A DNA stretch of 64,000 nucleotides from Sphingobium aromaticiconvertens (GTDB lineage Bacteria > Pseudomonadota > Alphaproteobacteria > Sphingomonadales > Sphingomonadaceae): NCBI RefSeq assembly GCF_037154075.1, contig NZ_JBANRJ010000001.1, positions 924,001-988,000 on the forward strand, read 5' to 3'. This document shows, piece by piece, positions 53,305 to 61,229 of this stretch. Every line of letters begins with the position of its first letter. Position 1 is the first letter of the stretch. A program made the position numbers and the translations under genes. Below the pieces are notes generated by a model, which saw only the letters and a program-made list of their open reading frames with translations, did not search any database and was not told the DNA's origin.

Positions 53305-54999
53305 ATGACCACCATTACCGCAGATCATCACGGCGAGCACGCCCATGATCACCACGACGCCGATCATAAGCCAGCCTTCTTCCAGCGCTGGTTCATGTCC
53401 ACCAACCACAAGGACATCGGTACCCTCTATCTGATCTTCGCGATCATGGCGGGTATTATTGGTGGCGCGATTTCGGGTCTGATGCGCGCCGAACTGGCGC
53501 AGCCGGGCGTGCAGTATCTGCAGACCTGGGCCAATATGCAGCACAGCCTGATGGGCGTTGAGCCTGCCACGCTGGACCAGGCCTATCATCTCTGGAATGC
53601 GCTCATCACCGCGCACGGTCTCATCATGGTCTTCTTCATGGTGATGCCTGCGATGATCGGCGGCTTTGGCAACTGGTTTGTGCCGATCATGATCGGCGCG
53701 CCGGACATGGCCTTCCCGCGCATGAACAATGTCAGCTTCTGGCTGCTCATCCCCGCTTTTGCGCTGCTGCTTGGCTCGGCGTTCGTGCCTGGCGGCACCG
53801 GCTATGGCGCGGGCACCGGCTGGACTGTTTATGCACCACTTTCGACCAGCGGTTCCGCTGGGCCAGCCGTCGATATGGCGATCCTGTCGCTCCATATCGC
53901 GGGCGCCAGCTCGATCCTGGGCGCGATCAACTTCATCACCACCATTCTCAACATGCGTGCGCCGGGCATGACCCTGCACAAGATGCCGCTGTTCGTGTGG
54001 TCGGTGCTGGTCACTGCCTTCCTGCTGCTGCTGGCGCTGCCGGTTCTGGCCGCTGCGATCACCATGCTGCTGACCGATCGTAATTTCGGCACCACCTTCT
54101 ATGACGCGGCCGGTGGCGGCGATCCTGAACTGTACCAGCATCTCTTCTGGTTCTTCGGCCACCCCGAAGTGTACATCATGATTCTGCCCGGTTTCGGCAT
54201 CGTCAGCCAGATCATCTCGACCTTCAGCCGCAAGCCCATTTTTGGTTATCTCGGCATGGCCTATGCCATGGTCGCGATTGGTGTCGTCGGCTTCGTCGTG
54301 TGGGCGCATCACATGTTCACCACCGGCATGTCCGTGAACGTGAAGATGTACTTCACCGCTGCGACCATGGTTATCGCAGTCCCCACCGGCATCAAGATCT
54401 TCTCGTGGATCGCGACCATGTGGGGCGGGTCAATGACCTACAAGACGCCGATGATGTGGTCGCTTGGCTTCATCTTCATGTTCACCGTGGGCGGCGTTAC
54501 CGGCGTCGTGCTGGCGAATGGCGGCGTCGATGACGTGCTGCACGACACTTATTATGTCGTCGCGCACTTCCACTACGTCCTTTCGCTGGGCGCGGTGTTC
54601 GGTCTGTTCGCGGGCTTCTATTACTGGTTCCCGAAGATGTCGGGGAAGATGTACAACGAGTTCCTCGGCCACCTGCACTTCTGGGTGTTCTTCGTCGGCG
54701 TGAACCTGCTGTTCTTCCCCATGCACTTCCTGGGCCTGTCGGGTATGCCGCGTCGCTACCCCGACTATCCGGAAGCCTTCGCCAAGTGGAACCAGCTTGC
54801 CACCCATGGCTATGAGATCATGGCGGTCGGCATGCTGATCTTCTTCGTGAACCTCATCTGGTCGCTGGCCGCAGGTAAAAAGGCCCCGGCCAACCCATGG
54901 GGTGAAGGGGCGACGACGCTGGAATGGACATTGTCCAGCCCGCCGCCCTTCCATCAGTTCGAAACGCTCCCCGTCATCGACGACGCGGTGCATCACTAA
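53305..54999 (+). CDS. ctaD: Cytochrome c oxidase subunit I
   Basis: A 564-residue, ~12-helix catalytic subunit with hemes a and a3 and Cu[12 protein letters not shown] (heme a His), [16 protein letters not shown] (CuB His and the cross-linked Tyr), WAHHMFTTG (CuB His), [16 protein letters not shown] (K-channel Lys) and [12 protein letters not shown] (heme a3/a His) are all there, so it is a type A heme-copper oxidase pumping protons. ATG 53305, 17 bases after ctaC. Confidence 0.98.
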   Translation: MTTITADHHGEHAHDHHDADHKPAFFQRWFMSTNHKDIGTLYLIFAIMAGIIGGAISGLMRAELAQPGVQYLQTWANMQHSLMGVEPATLDQAYHLWNALITAHGLIMVFFMVMPAMIGGFGNWFVPIMIGAPDMAFPRMNNVSFWLLIPAFALLLGSAFVPGGTGYGAGTGWTVYAPLSTSGSAGPAVDMAILSLHIAGASSILGAINFITTILNMRAPGMTLHKMPLFVWSVLVTAFLLLLALPVLAAAITMLLTDRNFGTTFYDAAGGGDPELYQHLFWFFGHPEVYIMILPGFGIVSQIISTFSRKPIFGYLGMAYAMVAIGVVGFVVWAHHMFTTGMSVNVKMYFTAATMVIAVPTGIKIFSWIATMWGGSMTYKTPMMWSLGFIFMFTVGGVTGVVLANGGVDDVLHDTYYVVAHFHYVLSLGAVFGLFAGFYYWFPKMSGKMYNEFLGHLHFWVFFVGVNLLFFPMHFLGLSGMPRRYPDYPEAFAKWNQLATHGYEIMAVGMLIFFVNLIWSLAAGKKAPANPWGEGATTLEWTLSSPPPFHQFETLPVIDDAVHH

Positions 55000-55067
55000 G
55001 TTGCATATGGTCGGGGGCGGACATGGTTCGTCCCCGGCCAATCGCCTCTGACGGTTGGGGCGCAGGA

Positions 55068-55997
55068 ATGATGATGAAGACCATGAGCTTCGATACCCGG
55101 CCCCAGGCTGAATCCGTGATGCCCGCGCACTGGCGCGACTTCGTGGCGCTGACCAAGCCACGGGTAATGACGCTGGTCGTCTTCACCGGCCTGTGCGGCC
55201 TGCTTGCCGCCCCTGGGCATATTCACCCGATCCTTGCCTTCACCGCCGTCCTCTGCATTGCGCTGGGCGCCGGTGCGGCTGCGACCCTCAACCAATGGTA
55301 TGAGGCGGATATCGACGCAAAGATGAAGCGGACCGCCAATCGCCCGCTGCCCGCCGGACGCATGGATCGCCAGTCGGCCCTGCACTTCGGTGTCGGCCTG
55401 TCCTTTTTCTCGGTGCTGTTGATGGGCGTGGCGACCAATTGGTTCGCCGCCGCGATCCTCGCCGTGTCGATCCTGTTTTACGTCTTTATCTACACCATCT
55501 GGCTCAAGCCCCGGACGGCGCAGAATATCGTCATCGGCGGCGCGGCCGGTGCGTTCCCGCCTGTCATTGGTTGGGCAGCGGTCACGGGTGATGTGTCGGC
55601 CTTGCCGATCGCGCTGTTCATGCTCATCTTCTTCTGGACGCCGCCGCATTTCTGGGCGCTGGCCTTGTTCGTGAAGACCGATTACGCCGCCGCTGGCATT
55701 CCGATGCTGCCGGTTGTGTCGGGTGAAGTCGTGACCCGCCGCCAGATCTGGTTCTATACCGCCATCATGGCCGTGGCGGCCATGGCGCCGGTGTTGTTGC
55801 GCTTGACGGGGGTCGTTTACGGCACTGTCGCGCTACTTGGCACCGCGCTCTTTGTCGTCTTTGCTTTCCAGGTGTCGCGGCGTCGTGAGACTGATCCGAC
55901 GCGCATGGCGCCCGAGCGGCGGCTATTCAAATATTCGATCCTCTATCTTTTCCTCCTGTTTGGGGCGGTCGTTGCTGATCGTTGGTTGCTCGTATGA
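55068..55997 (+). CDS. ctaB: Protoheme IX farnesyltransferase (heme O synthase)
   Basis: A ~310-residue membrane prenyltransferase that makes heme O, the precursor of heme [25 protein letters not shown] holds the NxxxD/DxxxD prenyl-diphosphate motif; [28 protein letters not shown] and several helices fit the UbiA superfamily. Three tandem ATGs (55068, 55071, 55074) follow AGGA; the third has the best spacing. Its TGA overlaps the next ATG. Confidence 0.95.
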   Translation: MMMKTMSFDTRPQAESVMPAHWRDFVALTKPRVMTLVVFTGLCGLLAAPGHIHPILAFTAVLCIALGAGAAATLNQWYEADIDAKMKRTANRPLPAGRMDRQSALHFGVGLSFFSVLLMGVATNWFAAAILAVSILFYVFIYTIWLKPRTAQNIVIGGAAGAFPPVIGWAAVTGDVSALPIALFMLIFFWTPPHFWALALFVKTDYAAAGIPMLPVVSGEVVTRRQIWFYTAIMAVAAMAPVLLRLTGVVYGTVALLGTALFVVFAFQVSRRRETDPTRMAPERRLFKYSILYLFLLFGAVVADRWLLV

Positions 55998-56131
55998 CGC
56001 CTGAAGAGGAAAAGCAGGTTCGCGCCCGGCAGAAGTCGCGTGCTATCGTCACAGGCCTGTTGCTGGTGGCGCTGGTTGTCCTGTTCTACGGCATCACCAT
56101 TGCCAAGATCAGCAGCAGTCACGCGATATGA
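55994..56131 (+). CDS. 45-residue membrane protein in the cytochrome oxidase operon (CoxF-like)
   Basis: A 45-residue frame overlapping ctaB (ATGA) at its start and ctaG (ATGA) at its end, so it is translationally coupled on both sides. A charged N-terminus ([16 protein letters not shown]) precedes one membrane helix ([20 protein letters not shown]) and a short tail. A short gene at this place between ctaB and ctaG is common in alphaproteobacteria; the CoxF-like name is by position and shape only. Possibly an assembly or small accessory factor. Confidence 0.75.
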   Translation: MTPEEEKQVRARQKSRAIVTGLLLVALVVLFYGITIAKISSSHAI

Positions 56132-56706
56132 TGGCGACGCTTCCCCCTTCACCCTTCGACCGGGATCGTCGCAATCGCCGCACGCTGGTGGCGATGGCGG
56201 GGGTCGGGCTGGCGATGCTGGGCCTGGGCTTTGCATCCGTTCCGCTCTACCGCATCTTTTGTGAGCAGACGGGCTTTGGTGGCACCACCGCGCGCGCGGC
56301 GGCAGATACGCAGGTGGCGGTGGCCGCAGGGCACACCATGTCGATCCGATTCGATTCCAATGTTCAGCCAGGCATGCCGTGGCAATTCTATCCCGAGCAT
56401 CGGGTGGACACCGTCACCGTCGGTGCCAAGGACATGGCGATCTTCATTGCGAAGAACATGTCGGACAAACCCGTGACCGGGACCGCCAGCTTCAACGTCA
56501 CGCCGACTCAGGCGGGCGCCTATTTTACCAAGATCCAGTGTTTCTGCTTCACCCAGCAGACCTTGCAGCCGGGGCAGGAGGTGCGGATGCCCGTACTTTT
56601 CTATGTCGATCCCAAGATCCTCAAGGATCCCGACAACAAGGATACGCAGGAAATTACGCTTAGCTATACCTTCTACCCTGTTGAGCAGGACAAGAAGCCA
56701 AGCTAA
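56128..56706 (+). CDS. ctaG: Cytochrome c oxidase assembly protein CtaG (Cox11)
   Basis: A 192-residue copper chaperone that delivers Cu to the CuB site. One N-terminal helix (TLVAMAGVGLAMLGLGFASVPLY), then a periplasmic Cox11 domain with the Cu-binding CFCFTQQTLQPGQEVRMPVLFYVDP and YRIFCEQTGFGGT with the upstream Cys. ATG 56128 overlaps the previous stop. Upstream neighbours ctaB and downstream coxC fit an assembly operon. Confidence 0.95.
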   Translation: MMATLPPSPFDRDRRNRRTLVAMAGVGLAMLGLGFASVPLYRIFCEQTGFGGTTARAAADTQVAVAAGHTMSIRFDSNVQPGMPWQFYPEHRVDTVTVGAKDMAIFIAKNMSDKPVTGTASFNVTPTQAGAYFTKIQCFCFTQQTLQPGQEVRMPVLFYVDPKILKDPDNKDTQEITLSYTFYPVEQDKKPS

Positions 56707-56749
56707 GGCACGAAACAATAACGCGAACGCGAACAGGGAAGACACGCTC

Positions 56750-57580
56750 ATGGCCGGCGCCAAGAACCACGATTATCATATTCTTCCGCCCAGCATCTGG
56801 CCGCTTTTTGGCTCATTGTCGGCGCTGGTCATGGCATTCGGCGGGATCATGTGGCTGCATCCCGACGCCATGCCGGCAGGCGGTGGCTGGGTGTTCTTCC
56901 TGGGTGTCGCGGGCGTATTGTTCACCTTCTACAGCTGGTGGGCCAATGTGATTGCAGAGGCGCATGCGGGCGATCACACGCCGGTGGTACAGCTGCATCT
57001 GCGCTATGGGATGATCCTGTTCATCGCCTCGGAAGTCATGTTCTTCGTCGGCTGGTTCTGGGCCTTCTTCGACTTCTCGCTCTTTCCCAGCGCGCTTGCG
57101 CCGATCGAGGGTCTGTTCCCGTCCAAAGGCCTGGAAGTCATGAACGCGTTCGAGCTGCCGCTGCTCAACACGCTGATCCTGCTCTGCTCGGGCACCACCA
57201 TCACTTGGGCGCATCATGCGCTGATCCATGGTGACCGTGAGGGCCTGAAAAAAGGCTTGTGGTGCACCGTGCTCCTGGGCCTGCTTTTCTCGTCGATCCA
57301 GGCCTATGAGTATGTTCATGCGCCGTTTCCGTTTGGCGGCAGCCCCTATAGCTCGGCCTTCTACATGGCGACCGGCTTCCACGGTTTCCACGTCATCGTC
57401 GGCACGATCTTCCTGATCGTGAACCTGATCCGCGCCAATAAGGGCGACTTCACCCCCCGTCAGCATTTCGGCTTCGAAGCGGCGGCCTGGTACTGGCATT
57501 TCGTCGATGTGGTCTGGCTGTTCCTCTTTGTCGCCATCTATGTCTGGGGCGGTTGGGGCGCGCCGATCCACGGCGGCTGA
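56750..57580 (+). CDS. ctaE: Cytochrome c oxidase subunit III
   Basis: A 276-residue seven-helix subunit. NHDYHILPPSIWPLFGSL, MILFIASEVMFFVGWFWAFFDFSL (with the conserved membrane Glu), ITWAHHAL, YEYVHAPF, FYMATGFHGFHVIVGTIFL and WYWHFVDVVWLFLFVAIYVWG are all typical. Supports proton uptake and stability of subunit I. ATG 56750. Followed by a strong terminator, so this ends the structural operon. Confidence 0.97.
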   Translation: MAGAKNHDYHILPPSIWPLFGSLSALVMAFGGIMWLHPDAMPAGGGWVFFLGVAGVLFTFYSWWANVIAEAHAGDHTPVVQLHLRYGMILFIASEVMFFVGWFWAFFDFSLFPSALAPIEGLFPSKGLEVMNAFELPLLNTLILLCSGTTITWAHHALIHGDREGLKKGLWCTVLLGLLFSSIQAYEYVHAPFPFGGSPYSSAFYMATGFHGFHVIVGTIFLIVNLIRANKGDFTPRQHFGFEAAAWYWHFVDVVWLFLFVAIYVWGGWGAPIHGG

Positions 57581-57606
57581 TCGGTTAGCGACCTTTGAAA
57601 ATATCG

Positions 57607-57634
57607 AACGGCCGGAGAGCGATCTCCGGCCGTT
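57607..57634 (+). terminator. Intrinsic terminator after subunit III
   Basis: Perfect 12-bp stem AACGGCCGGAGA (57607-57618) with TCTCCGGCCGTT (57623-57634), loop GCGA, followed by TCCTTTTG. Confidence 0.85.
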
Positions 57635-57667
57635 TCCTTTTGTGACGGCGGCGGCTATGGCTGGGCC

Positions 57668-58063
57668 ATGTCCACGCAAGGCCCGCCCTCGGTGTCATCC
57701 GCCACGCCCTTGCTGCTCGCCGCTGCACGAGGGCATTGCCCACGCTGTCACGCGCTGACGTTGTTTGAAGGGCCGGTACGCTTTGCCCCCGCCTGTCGGG
57801 GTTGCGGGCTCGACCTCACCCAGTTCAATGTGGGCGATGGTCCGGCCGCTTTCCTCACGCTCATCATCGGCGCGGTGATGGTTGCGATGGCGCTGGTATT
57901 GGAACTGAAGGTCCACCCGCCGCTCTGGCTGCACATCCTCCTCTGGACGCCGCTGACGGCGCTGGCGGTGGTCGGTGCGCTCCGACTTGCCAAGGGGGCA
58001 TTGCTGACCCTCGAATATCGGAACAAGGCACGCGAAGGCCAGATCAAGGAAGCAGGGAAATGA
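57668..58063 (+). CDS. DUF983 family zinc-ribbon membrane protein
   Basis: A 131-residue protein with two CxxC pairs (HCPRCHAL and CRGCGLDL, a zinc-ribbon) followed by two transmembrane helices (LIIGAVMVAMALVLEL and ILLWTPLTALAVVGALRLA). DUF983 genes accompany cytochrome oxidase and SURF1 in alphaproteobacteria. Function unknown; an assembly role is inferred from place. Its stop overlaps the next ATG. Confidence 0.9.
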   Translation: MSTQGPPSVSSATPLLLAAARGHCPRCHALTLFEGPVRFAPACRGCGLDLTQFNVGDGPAAFLTLIIGAVMVAMALVLELKVHPPLWLHILLWTPLTALAVVGALRLAKGALLTLEYRNKAREGQIKEAGK

Positions 58064-58722
58064 TGATGATGATGCGTCGCTCGGCTATCTTGCCCACATT
58101 GCTGGTGGTGGCGGCGGTCGCCGTCATGATCGGCCTCGGGGTCTGGCAGCTACAGCGCCGCAGTGAAAAAGCGGCCGTGCTGGCGGTCGCGACCACCAAC
58201 CCCGGCAAGCCCGCGATCAGCTTCCCGGTGTTGCCACCGGTGCCGCGCGAGCTTCTGTTTCGTCCTTCGTCGGTCCATTGCCTGCATGTCGTGAAATGGC
58301 GTGTCGAGGCGGGCAGGGCGGCCGATGGCAAGACCGGCTATCGCCATATCGCGGAATGTTCGACCGGGGTGGAGGGGCCGGGCGTGCTCGTCGTCATGGG
58401 CGTCACCCAGCGGCCCGACGCGAAGACGACCTGGACCGGCGGGCAGGTCAGGGGCTGGCTGTCCGAGGAACCCGATCACCGTTCGCTGCTGGTCCGCCTG
58501 ACGGGCAATGCGCCGCCGCTGCGGCCCATGCTGATCGCGCGGGAACCGGCGCCGGAGTTGAAGGCTGCCGCGCCGCCAACCGCCGACGATATTCCCAACA
58601 ATCACCTCGCCTATGCGGTTCAATGGTTCCTCTTCGCCGGGATAGCCGTGGTGATCTACGCTATCGCGCTGCGCCGCCGTGCAACCACGCCAGCCACCCC
58701 GCCCACAGGCACGAATCCCTAA
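58060..58722 (+). CDS. SURF1 family cytochrome oxidase biogenesis protein
   Basis: A 220-residue SURF1/Shy1-like protein with a helix at each end (ILPTLLVVAAVAVMIGLGVWQLQR and LAYAVQWFLFAGIAVVIYAIAL) and a periplasmic domain between. GVWQLQRR and the C-terminal NNHLAYAVQWF are conserved. SURF1 is a heme a-binding assembly factor for subunit I. The start has five in-frame ATG codons in a row (58060-58074) overlapping the DUF983 stop, so the exact start is uncertain. Confidence 0.9.
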   Translation: MMMMMRRSAILPTLLVVAAVAVMIGLGVWQLQRRSEKAAVLAVATTNPGKPAISFPVLPPVPRELLFRPSSVHCLHVVKWRVEAGRAADGKTGYRHIAECSTGVEGPGVLVVMGVTQRPDAKTTWTGGQVRGWLSEEPDHRSLLVRLTGNAPPLRPMLIAREPAPELKAAAPPTADDIPNNHLAYAVQWFLFAGIAVVIYAIALRRRATTPATPPTGTNP

Positions 58723-58766
58723 ACAGTTGCACGGGCGTCCGCGCATCGCTACCGCGCTTTCCCATT

Positions 58767-60167
58767 ATGCACTATGTCAGCACCAGGGGGAGCGCTCCGA
58801 CGCTCGGGTTTGAGGATGTGACGCTTGCGGGCCTCGCATCGGACGGTGGCCTTTATCTGCCGGAAAGCTGGCCGGGCTTTTCCCGTGCCGACATTGCCGC
58901 GCTGGCGGGCCTTTCCTATGTCGAAACGGCCGTTCGGGTGATGACGCCGTTCGTCGCTGGTTCGTTGACGCCGGAGGAATTGCGCGATCTTTGCACCGCC
59001 GCCTACGGCCGTTTCAGCCACGACGCGGTGACGCCGCTGGTTCAGCTCGATCACCGCAACTGGCTGCTGGAATTGTTTCACGGCCCGACGCTGGCATTCA
59101 AGGATGTGGCGCTGCAACTGCTCGGCCAGTTGTTCGAGCGTTTCCTGTCACGCCGGGACGATCATCTGACGATCGTTGGCGCGACCTCTGGTGACACCGG
59201 TTCGGCCGCGATCGACGCGGTTGCGGGACGTGAGAAGATCGACATCTTCATGCTGCATCCCGAAGGCCGCGTCTCCGACGTGCAGCGTCGGCAGATGACG
59301 ACGGTACGGGCGCCCAACGTCTATAACATCGCCATCGATGGCAGCTTTGACGATGCGCAGGCGCTGGTGAAGCGCATGTTCAACGATGCGGATTTCTCCA
59401 CCCGCTTTAACCTGTCCGCCGTGAACAGCATCAACTGGGCGCGGCTGATGGCGCAAGTCGTCTATTATTTTTATGCCGCCGCGCGTCTGGGCGCGCCTGA
59501 TCGCCCGATCGCCTTCTCCGTGCCCACCGGCAATTTCGGGGATGTGTTTGCAGGCTATGTCGCGGCCAGGATGGGCCTGCCCGTTGCCCGGCTGGTGGTT
59601 GCCACCAACGTCAACGACATCCTTCACCGCGCGCTAAGCGAAGGTGATTATAGTCAGGGTCAGGTCGTGCCGACCGCCACGCCCAGCATGGACATTCAGG
59701 TCAGCTCGAACTTTGAGCGGCTGCTGTTCGATGCGGGTGGCCGCGACGGCACCGCGCTGGCGGAGCAGATGCATGGGTTTGAGGGCACGAAGGCCATGCG
59801 CCTCACCAACGCCCAGCGGGAAGGCGCGGCCCATCTGTTCACGTCCGCCCGGATCGACGCTGATGCGATGACCATGGCCATGCGCTGGGCCTGGGATTCG
59901 GCCGGGCAGATTATCGACCCGCACAGCGCCATCGGTCTGGCCGCCGCGCGTGCGGTCGATCTCGACCCGGAAATCCCGGTCGTCACGCTGGCGACCGCGC
60001 ACCCCGCCAAGTTCCGCGACGCGGTTGAGCGGGCCACCGGCACTCGTCCACCGCTGCCCTCACGCATGGGCGATCTCTTCGCCCGTGAAGAAAATTACAC
60101 CAAGCTGCCGGGCACGTTTGAGGCGATCACTGACTTCGTCGCGGAGCGCGCGACTCCGCGCGCCTAG
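58767..60167 (+). CDS. thrC: Threonine synthase
   Basis: A 466-residue PLP enzyme making threonine from O-phosphohomoserine. YVSTRGSAPTLGFEDVTLAGLASDGGLYLPE is the family start; FHGPTLAFKDVALQ contains the PLP Lys; GATSGDTGSAAIDA binds the phosphate; NSINWARLMAQ and VPTGNFGDVFAG are further landmarks. Length fits the long (fungal/proteobacterial) class. ATG 58767, 44 bases after SURF1, same strand. Confidence 0.97.
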   Translation: MHYVSTRGSAPTLGFEDVTLAGLASDGGLYLPESWPGFSRADIAALAGLSYVETAVRVMTPFVAGSLTPEELRDLCTAAYGRFSHDAVTPLVQLDHRNWLLELFHGPTLAFKDVALQLLGQLFERFLSRRDDHLTIVGATSGDTGSAAIDAVAGREKIDIFMLHPEGRVSDVQRRQMTTVRAPNVYNIAIDGSFDDAQALVKRMFNDADFSTRFNLSAVNSINWARLMAQVVYYFYAAARLGAPDRPIAFSVPTGNFGDVFAGYVAARMGLPVARLVVATNVNDILHRALSEGDYSQGQVVPTATPSMDIQVSSNFERLLFDAGGRDGTALAEQMHGFEGTKAMRLTNAQREGAAHLFTSARIDADAMTMAMRWAWDSAGQIIDPHSAIGLAAARAVDLDPEIPVVTLATAHPAKFRDAVERATGTRPPLPSRMGDLFAREENYTKLPGTFEAITDFVAERATPRA

Positions 60168-60175
60168 TCCTCGGC

Positions 60176-61045
60176 ATGAACCTCCACACGCTCATCGGCG
60201 AGCCTTGGCCCGACTATGGCCTGATCGACAGCGGTAACGGGCGGAAGCTGGAGCGGTACGGAAAGTATCGCTTCATCCGTCCCGAACCGCAGGCAATGTG
60301 GACGCCCGCGACCGAGGACTGGAGCGCCGACGCGGAGTTCGTTCCCGGATCGGATGACGAAGGCGGTGGTCGCTGGTTCTACGAACATCCCGTGCCTGCC
60401 GAGGGTTGGCCGCTCGCCTGGAAGGAAGTGACCTTTCAGTCCAGTTGCACGCCCTTTCGCCATCTGGGTTTCTTCCCCGACATGGCGCCGGTGTGGGACT
60501 GGATGCGCGAACGTACCGCCGACAAGCCCGACGCCAGCGTCATGAACCTGTTCGGCTATACCGGTGTCGGCACGCTGGCGATGGCGGCGAGCGGTGCGAC
60601 GATGGTCCATGTCGATGCATCCAAGAAATCGGTTGCCCAGGCCCGCGCCAATGCGGAGCTTTCGGGCATGGCAGACAAGCCGGTCCGCTGGATCGTCGAC
60701 GATGCCGCCAAGTTCGTGGCGCGCGAAGTCCGGCGCGGTCGCCGCTATGACGGCATCCTGCTCGATCCGCCCAAATATGGCCGCGGTCCCGATGGTGAAG
60801 TCTGGCGGCTGGAGGAGGATATTCCCGACCTCATCGCCAATTGCCGTCAGTTGCTCGACGCCGATAGCCGCTTCCTTTTCCTCACCGTCTATGCCGTCCG
60901 CATGTCGGCGCTGGCGATTGGTGAACTGCTGAAGCAGGCCTTTGCCGATCTGCCAGGCGAAGTCGAGGCCGGCGAACTGGTTGTGCGTGAAGAGGCAAGG
61001 GGGCTGTTGTTGCCCACGGCGATCTGGGCGCGCTGGAAGCGCTGA
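60176..61045 (+). CDS. Class I SAM-dependent methyltransferase, RlmI/RlmK-like
   Basis: A 289-residue Rossmann methyltransferase. NLFGYTGVGTLAMAASGATMVHVDASKKSVAQARANAELSG (motifs I-II), and GILLDPPKYGRGPDGEVW with the DPPK motif, resemble the catalytic part of rRNA cytosine-5 methyltransferases RlmI and RlmK, but the N-terminal PUA domain is lacking. Target probably rRNA, not certain. ATG 60176, 8 bases after thrC, same operon. Confidence 0.85.
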   Translation: MNLHTLIGEPWPDYGLIDSGNGRKLERYGKYRFIRPEPQAMWTPATEDWSADAEFVPGSDDEGGGRWFYEHPVPAEGWPLAWKEVTFQSSCTPFRHLGFFPDMAPVWDWMRERTADKPDASVMNLFGYTGVGTLAMAASGATMVHVDASKKSVAQARANAELSGMADKPVRWIVDDAAKFVAREVRRGRRYDGILLDPPKYGRGPDGEVWRLEEDIPDLIANCRQLLDADSRFLFLTVYAVRMSALAIGELLKQAFADLPGEVEAGELVVREEARGLLLPTAIWARWKR

Positions 61046-61191
61046 ATTAGATCAAAAGTGCTGCCCAATAGCGGCATTTGGTACCGAAAACGGCGATCCA
61101 GATAGCCGAACGCAATGTCTTCGTCCGTAACACCACCAAACGCAAGCCGCAGAATCCGAATTCCACAGGATGCCGGACAAGCGCGGTGCCC

Positions 61192-61219
61192 GCTCCCGCC
61201 GTCATCAGGCGACGGGAGC
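61192..61219. terminator. Hairpin between convergent genes
   Basis: GCTCCCG (61192-61198) pairs with CGGGAGC (61213-61219). No T-run. Possible terminator for the methyltransferase and the TonB-dependent receptor genes. Confidence 0.35.
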
Positions 61220-61229
61220 CAGGCGCGCA

